Source: JBBAEV01 sp041655735 (GTDB taxonomy: Bacteria > Bacillota_I > Bacilli_A > RF39 > UBA660). From it: a stretch of 51,856 nucleotides of DNA. This document shows positions 49,290-51,856 of this stretch, in pieces (positions within the stretch are counted from its first letter, which is position 1; each line of letters begins with the position of its first letter). The translations under genes were made by a program, and so were the position numbers. Below the pieces are notes generated by a model. That model did no database searches. It was not told the origin of the DNA and was given only the letters and a program-made list of their open reading frames with translations. The DNA lies in contig JBBAEV010000003.1 in assembly GCA_041655735.1 (NCBI GenBank), positions 1-51,856 of the forward strand, written 5' to 3'.

Positions 49290-51856
49290 TACGATATTTG
49301 ATCCTATCTACTCCGGCGTATATGACGGGAACAACTATTAATGTCAATATAGTTGCGAATAGTAAACCACCTATTACCGTAATTGCCATTGGTCTAATCA
49401 TTTCAGCACCTTCACCTATACCAATTGCCATTGTCGATAAAGCTAAAATAGTAGTGATAGCAGTCATTAAAATAGGTCTTATTCTAACTAAACCAGCTTC
49501 AATTACTGCTTCTTTAGTTGGCATTCCTTCTTTCTTTAATTGATTAATATAATCAACTAATACGATACCATTATTAACGACAATACCCATTAATATGATA
49601 ATACCAATAAAAGCTACAATACTAAGAGGCATATTCATAATAAACAATCCTAAAAAACTACCAGTAAAAGCAAGTGGTATCGTAAACATAATAATAAATG
49701 GATATAATAATGATTCAAATTGAGCAGCCATAACCATATATATAAGTACTATTCCTAGTAGTAATGCATAAAGCAATGAACTCATAGAAGCATCTATTTC
49801 AGCTTGTTCTCCAGAAATATTTATCTGATAGCCACTAGGTATATTATAATCATTTAATTTTTCTTTTATTTTATTATTAACTATACCAATATTTTTTCCT
49901 TCTTCAATATTAGCAGTTACTGTAATAACTCTAGTTTGATTATCACGATTAATAACGCCATAGCCTTCACTTTCGGTAATAGTTGAAATATCAGTTATTT
50001 TACTATTATTGATCTTTACTGATTCAATATCTTTCTTACTAATATCATTTTCTAAACCACTATAAACATTAACATTAAGTTCTCTACCATCAAGTGTTAT
50101 AGTAGTTGCCTTATAAGAAATATTTATCATTTCAGATAATTGCATATATATATTAGCATTTGTTATTCCCCTCCTAATACTTTTATTACGATCTACTAAT
50201 ACTTTTAATTCAGGGGATGCTTCTGTAATACCATTATCTACTTCAGTGGTGCCTTTAACACTTGTAACTATTTTCGCTACATCATTTGCCATAGCTTTTA
50301 ATTTATTAAGATCCGTTCCTTTTATCTCAATAGATACCTTTGAGCCAAACATCATAGCCATATCACTCATATCACCAGATACAGTTATTTCACTTATTCT
50401 ATCATTAATTTGATTTCTAATATCTTGAACGATTTTACCAGTGGATTTTTCCTTTCCCGCTTTTAATAATACATAAATAGTCCCATTAGCATTACCGGCT
50501 GACATCATATTATAAGCATCATTACTTATTAATCCCGCAACAATATCGATATCATCCATGTTTTGAATAATATTAGATATTTCATCCATTTCTTTTTTAG
50601 TTTCTTTCAAAGTAGATTCTTTTGGCATATTAACATTTATACTAATTTGTCCTGAATCTGATGCAGGAAAAAATTCAGTACCAATACTAAAACTACCAAT
50701 AATACTTCCTATAAATATTATAATAATAGTTATAATGGTTATAAATTTATGTTTTAATGCATAACCTAAACTTTTTTTATAAAACCCTTTTAATTTTTCA
50801 ATACTTTTATGTTCTTTTTTCTTATGTTCTTTCGCAAATACTTTTGAAGATATCATTGGTACTAATGATAAAGCAATTATTAAAGAAGCAATTAATGAAA
50901 AAGAAATAGTAAGAGCCATTTGTTTAAAAATTTCCGCAGTCCAACCTTTTAAGAAAATAATAGGAACAAACACAGCAATGGTAGTAAGAGTAGATGCCGT
51001 AATAGCACTAGCTACTCCTTTAGCTCCTTTAATAGCTGATTCAGTTCTACTATATCCCTCATTTCTAAGTCGATATATATTTTCAATAACTACAATTGCA
51101 TTATCAACTAACATTCCAACCCCTAATGCGAGTCCTCCTAATGACACAACATTTAAGGTTATATCAAAAAAATAAATCATAATAAAAGCTGCCATAATAC
51201 TAATTGGAATAGCAAGCCCTATAACAATTGTTGGTTTTATATCTTTTAGGAAAACTATTAAAATTAAAACTGCAAGGATTCCGCCATATATTAAGTTATT
51301 ACTAACTGAACCCACTACAAAATCAATATATTCTGATTGATCCATAATAGTTTTTAATTCCATATCAGAATGATTTTTTTTAATAACATCCATTTTTTGG
51401 TTTAAGTTTTTTACTACATCAGTGGTTGAATAACTATTTTGTTTTTGAACAGAAATAATTATCGCATCAGCACCGTTTATTTTAGTATAAGAATCGTTAT
51501 TAGTATTTACTTTTTCAATAGTCGCAATATCATCCAAAGTAACAATTAGATTATCACTACTTATTATTGGTAATGTTTTTATATCGTCAATTGATTTAAA
51601 TTTATCGCCTACTCTAACTAAATACTTTGTATTATCATCATTAATATAACCTACAGGCATTTCTACATTTTGACCTACTAAGATATCTTTTATCATATTA
51701 GTAGAAAAATTAATACCAATATTTTTATATTCTATTACTTTGGCTTGATCTAAAGTAATATGAACTTCGTCTTCAGCGGTACCATATAAATCAATAGTCG
51801 CAATACCTTCAGTACTTTCTAATACAGGTATTATTTTATCTCTTAGAAGAACTGTT
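49279..51856 (-). CDS. RND-family efflux pump inner-membrane subunit (5' part outside the window)
   Basis: At least 858 codons are open here; the frame continues through the right edge, so the N-terminus is missing and the ATG at 51696 is internal. AcrB/SwrC-type: GGLALGVGMLVDNAIVVIE with the proton-relay Asp, two sets of membrane helices, periplasmic-type porter domains (STEGIATIDLYGTAED) and GIVVNNGIVLVDYI. In Gram-positives (Bacillus SwrC/YerP) such pumps export surfactin-like lipids or antibiotics. Adjacent TetR gene suggests ligand-controlled expression. No membrane-fusion subunit is visible within the window. Confidence 0.92.
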   Translation of the reverse strand, partial: TVLLRDKIIPVLESTEGIATIDLYGTAEDEVHITLDQAKVIEYKNIGINFSTNMIKDILVGQNVEMPVGYINDDNTKYLVRVGDKFKSIDDIKTLPIISSDNLIVTLDDIATIEKVNTNNDSYTKINGADAIIISVQKQNSYSTTDVVKNLNQKMDVIKKNHSDMELKTIMDQSEYIDFVVGSVSNNLIYGGILAVLILIVFLKDIKPTIVIGLAIPISIMAAFIMIYFFDITLNVVSLGGLALGVGMLVDNAIVVIENIYRLRNEGYSRTESAIKGAKGVASAITASTLTTIAVFVPIIFLKGWTAEIFKQMALTISFSLIASLIIALSLVPMISSKVFAKEHKKKEHKSIEKLKGFYKKSLGYALKHKFITIITIIIIFIGSIIGSFSIGTEFFPASDSGQISINVNMPKESTLKETKKEMDEISNIIQNMDDIDIVAGLISNDAYNMMSAGNANGTIYVLLKAGKEKSTGKIVQDIRNQINDRISEITVSGDMSDMAMMFGSKVSIEIKGTDLNKLKAMANDVAKIVTSVKGTTEVDNGITEASPELKVLVDRNKSIRRGITNANIYMQLSEMINISYKATTITLDGRELNVNVYSGLENDISKKDIESVKINNSKITDISTITESEGYGVINRDNQTRVITVTANIEEGKNIGIVNNKIKEKLNDYNIPSGYQINISGEQAEIDASMSSLLYALLLGIVLIYMVMAAQFESLLYPFIIMFTIPLAFTGSFLGLFIMNMPLSIVAFIGIIILMGIVVNNGIVLVDYINQLKKEGMPTKEAVIEAGLVRIRPILMTAITTILALSTMAIGIGEGAEMIRPMAITVIGGLLFATILTLIVVPVIYAGVDRIKYRNVK

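Overview
This is a very AT-rich stretch of a spore-forming, low-GC Gram-positive genome (class Bacilli). The gene content suggests one of the uncultured, small-genome gut lineages related to Erysipelotrichia/RF39, but that placement is inference. Evidence for Bacilli: ylbD-ylbE-rsmD-ylbJ-ylbL lie beside ftsW in a Bacillus-like order. There are YjcZ-type Gly/Tyr-rich small spore proteins, a dpaA-dpaB dipicolinate synthase pair, class B sortases with NPxT-type substrates, and a CIRCE element in front of hsp20. TGA is used as a stop and Trp is TGG, so the code is standard. All nine complete tRNA genes encode their own CCA.

Layout. 1-5.0 kb: the ylb cluster, ftsW and a YjcZ-like gene. 5.1-9.7 kb: peptide deformylase, then smc (986 aa, clearly short) and rnc on the other strand with a 62-aa gene between them. 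9.8-11.9 kb: yidD translationally coupled to a ZnuA-like lipoprotein that lacks the usual metal-binding histidines, and a GT2 glycosyltransferase. 12-12.3 kb: tRNA-Ile/Glu/Ser operon. 12.5-15.4 kb: small stress and envelope proteins, HrcA-type regulated hsp20, a HAD phosphatase, and two more YjcZ-like genes. 15.5-18.8 kb: a GT2/DUF2304/GtrA/GT-C operon with the logic of a three-component cell-wall glycosylation system.

18.8-27 kb is an accessory surface region threaded through tRNA genes. Two separate class B sortase cassettes lie here. The first (lipoprotein, sortase, frame-disrupted NPKTG surface protein) is bounded by an intact tRNA-Lys(CTT) and a decayed 42-nt copy of that tRNA's 3' part in the same orientation, the arrangement left by integration into a tRNA 3' end. 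The second (sortase with Lys at the catalytic Arg position, an NPQTF-anchored protein and a secreted 517-aa protein) sits between tRNA-Thr and tRNA-Leu.

27-42 kb: a two-gene envelope operon with a consensus promoter and a Pro-Glu-Pro-Thr repeat, then mostly housekeeping metabolism (Smr protein, PfkB kinase, tdk, GDPD, ppdK, lipid kinase, metG), two unknown genes and a DUF4474-metallophosphoesterase pair. 42-51.9 kb: tRNA-Met, an SDR, dpaB/dpaA, asnB with a small downstream gene, a GltB-like FMN protein, rubrerythrin, TetR, and an RND pump cut by the window end.

The most noteworthy points are the tRNA-bounded sortase island, the A8-tract/frameshifted surface gene, the Arg-to-Lys sortase, the shortened SMC arms, the ligand-less ZnuA-like lipoprotein, and a 29-aa minimal YjcZ-like protein. 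I found no integrase, transposase, CRISPR array or rRNA gene.
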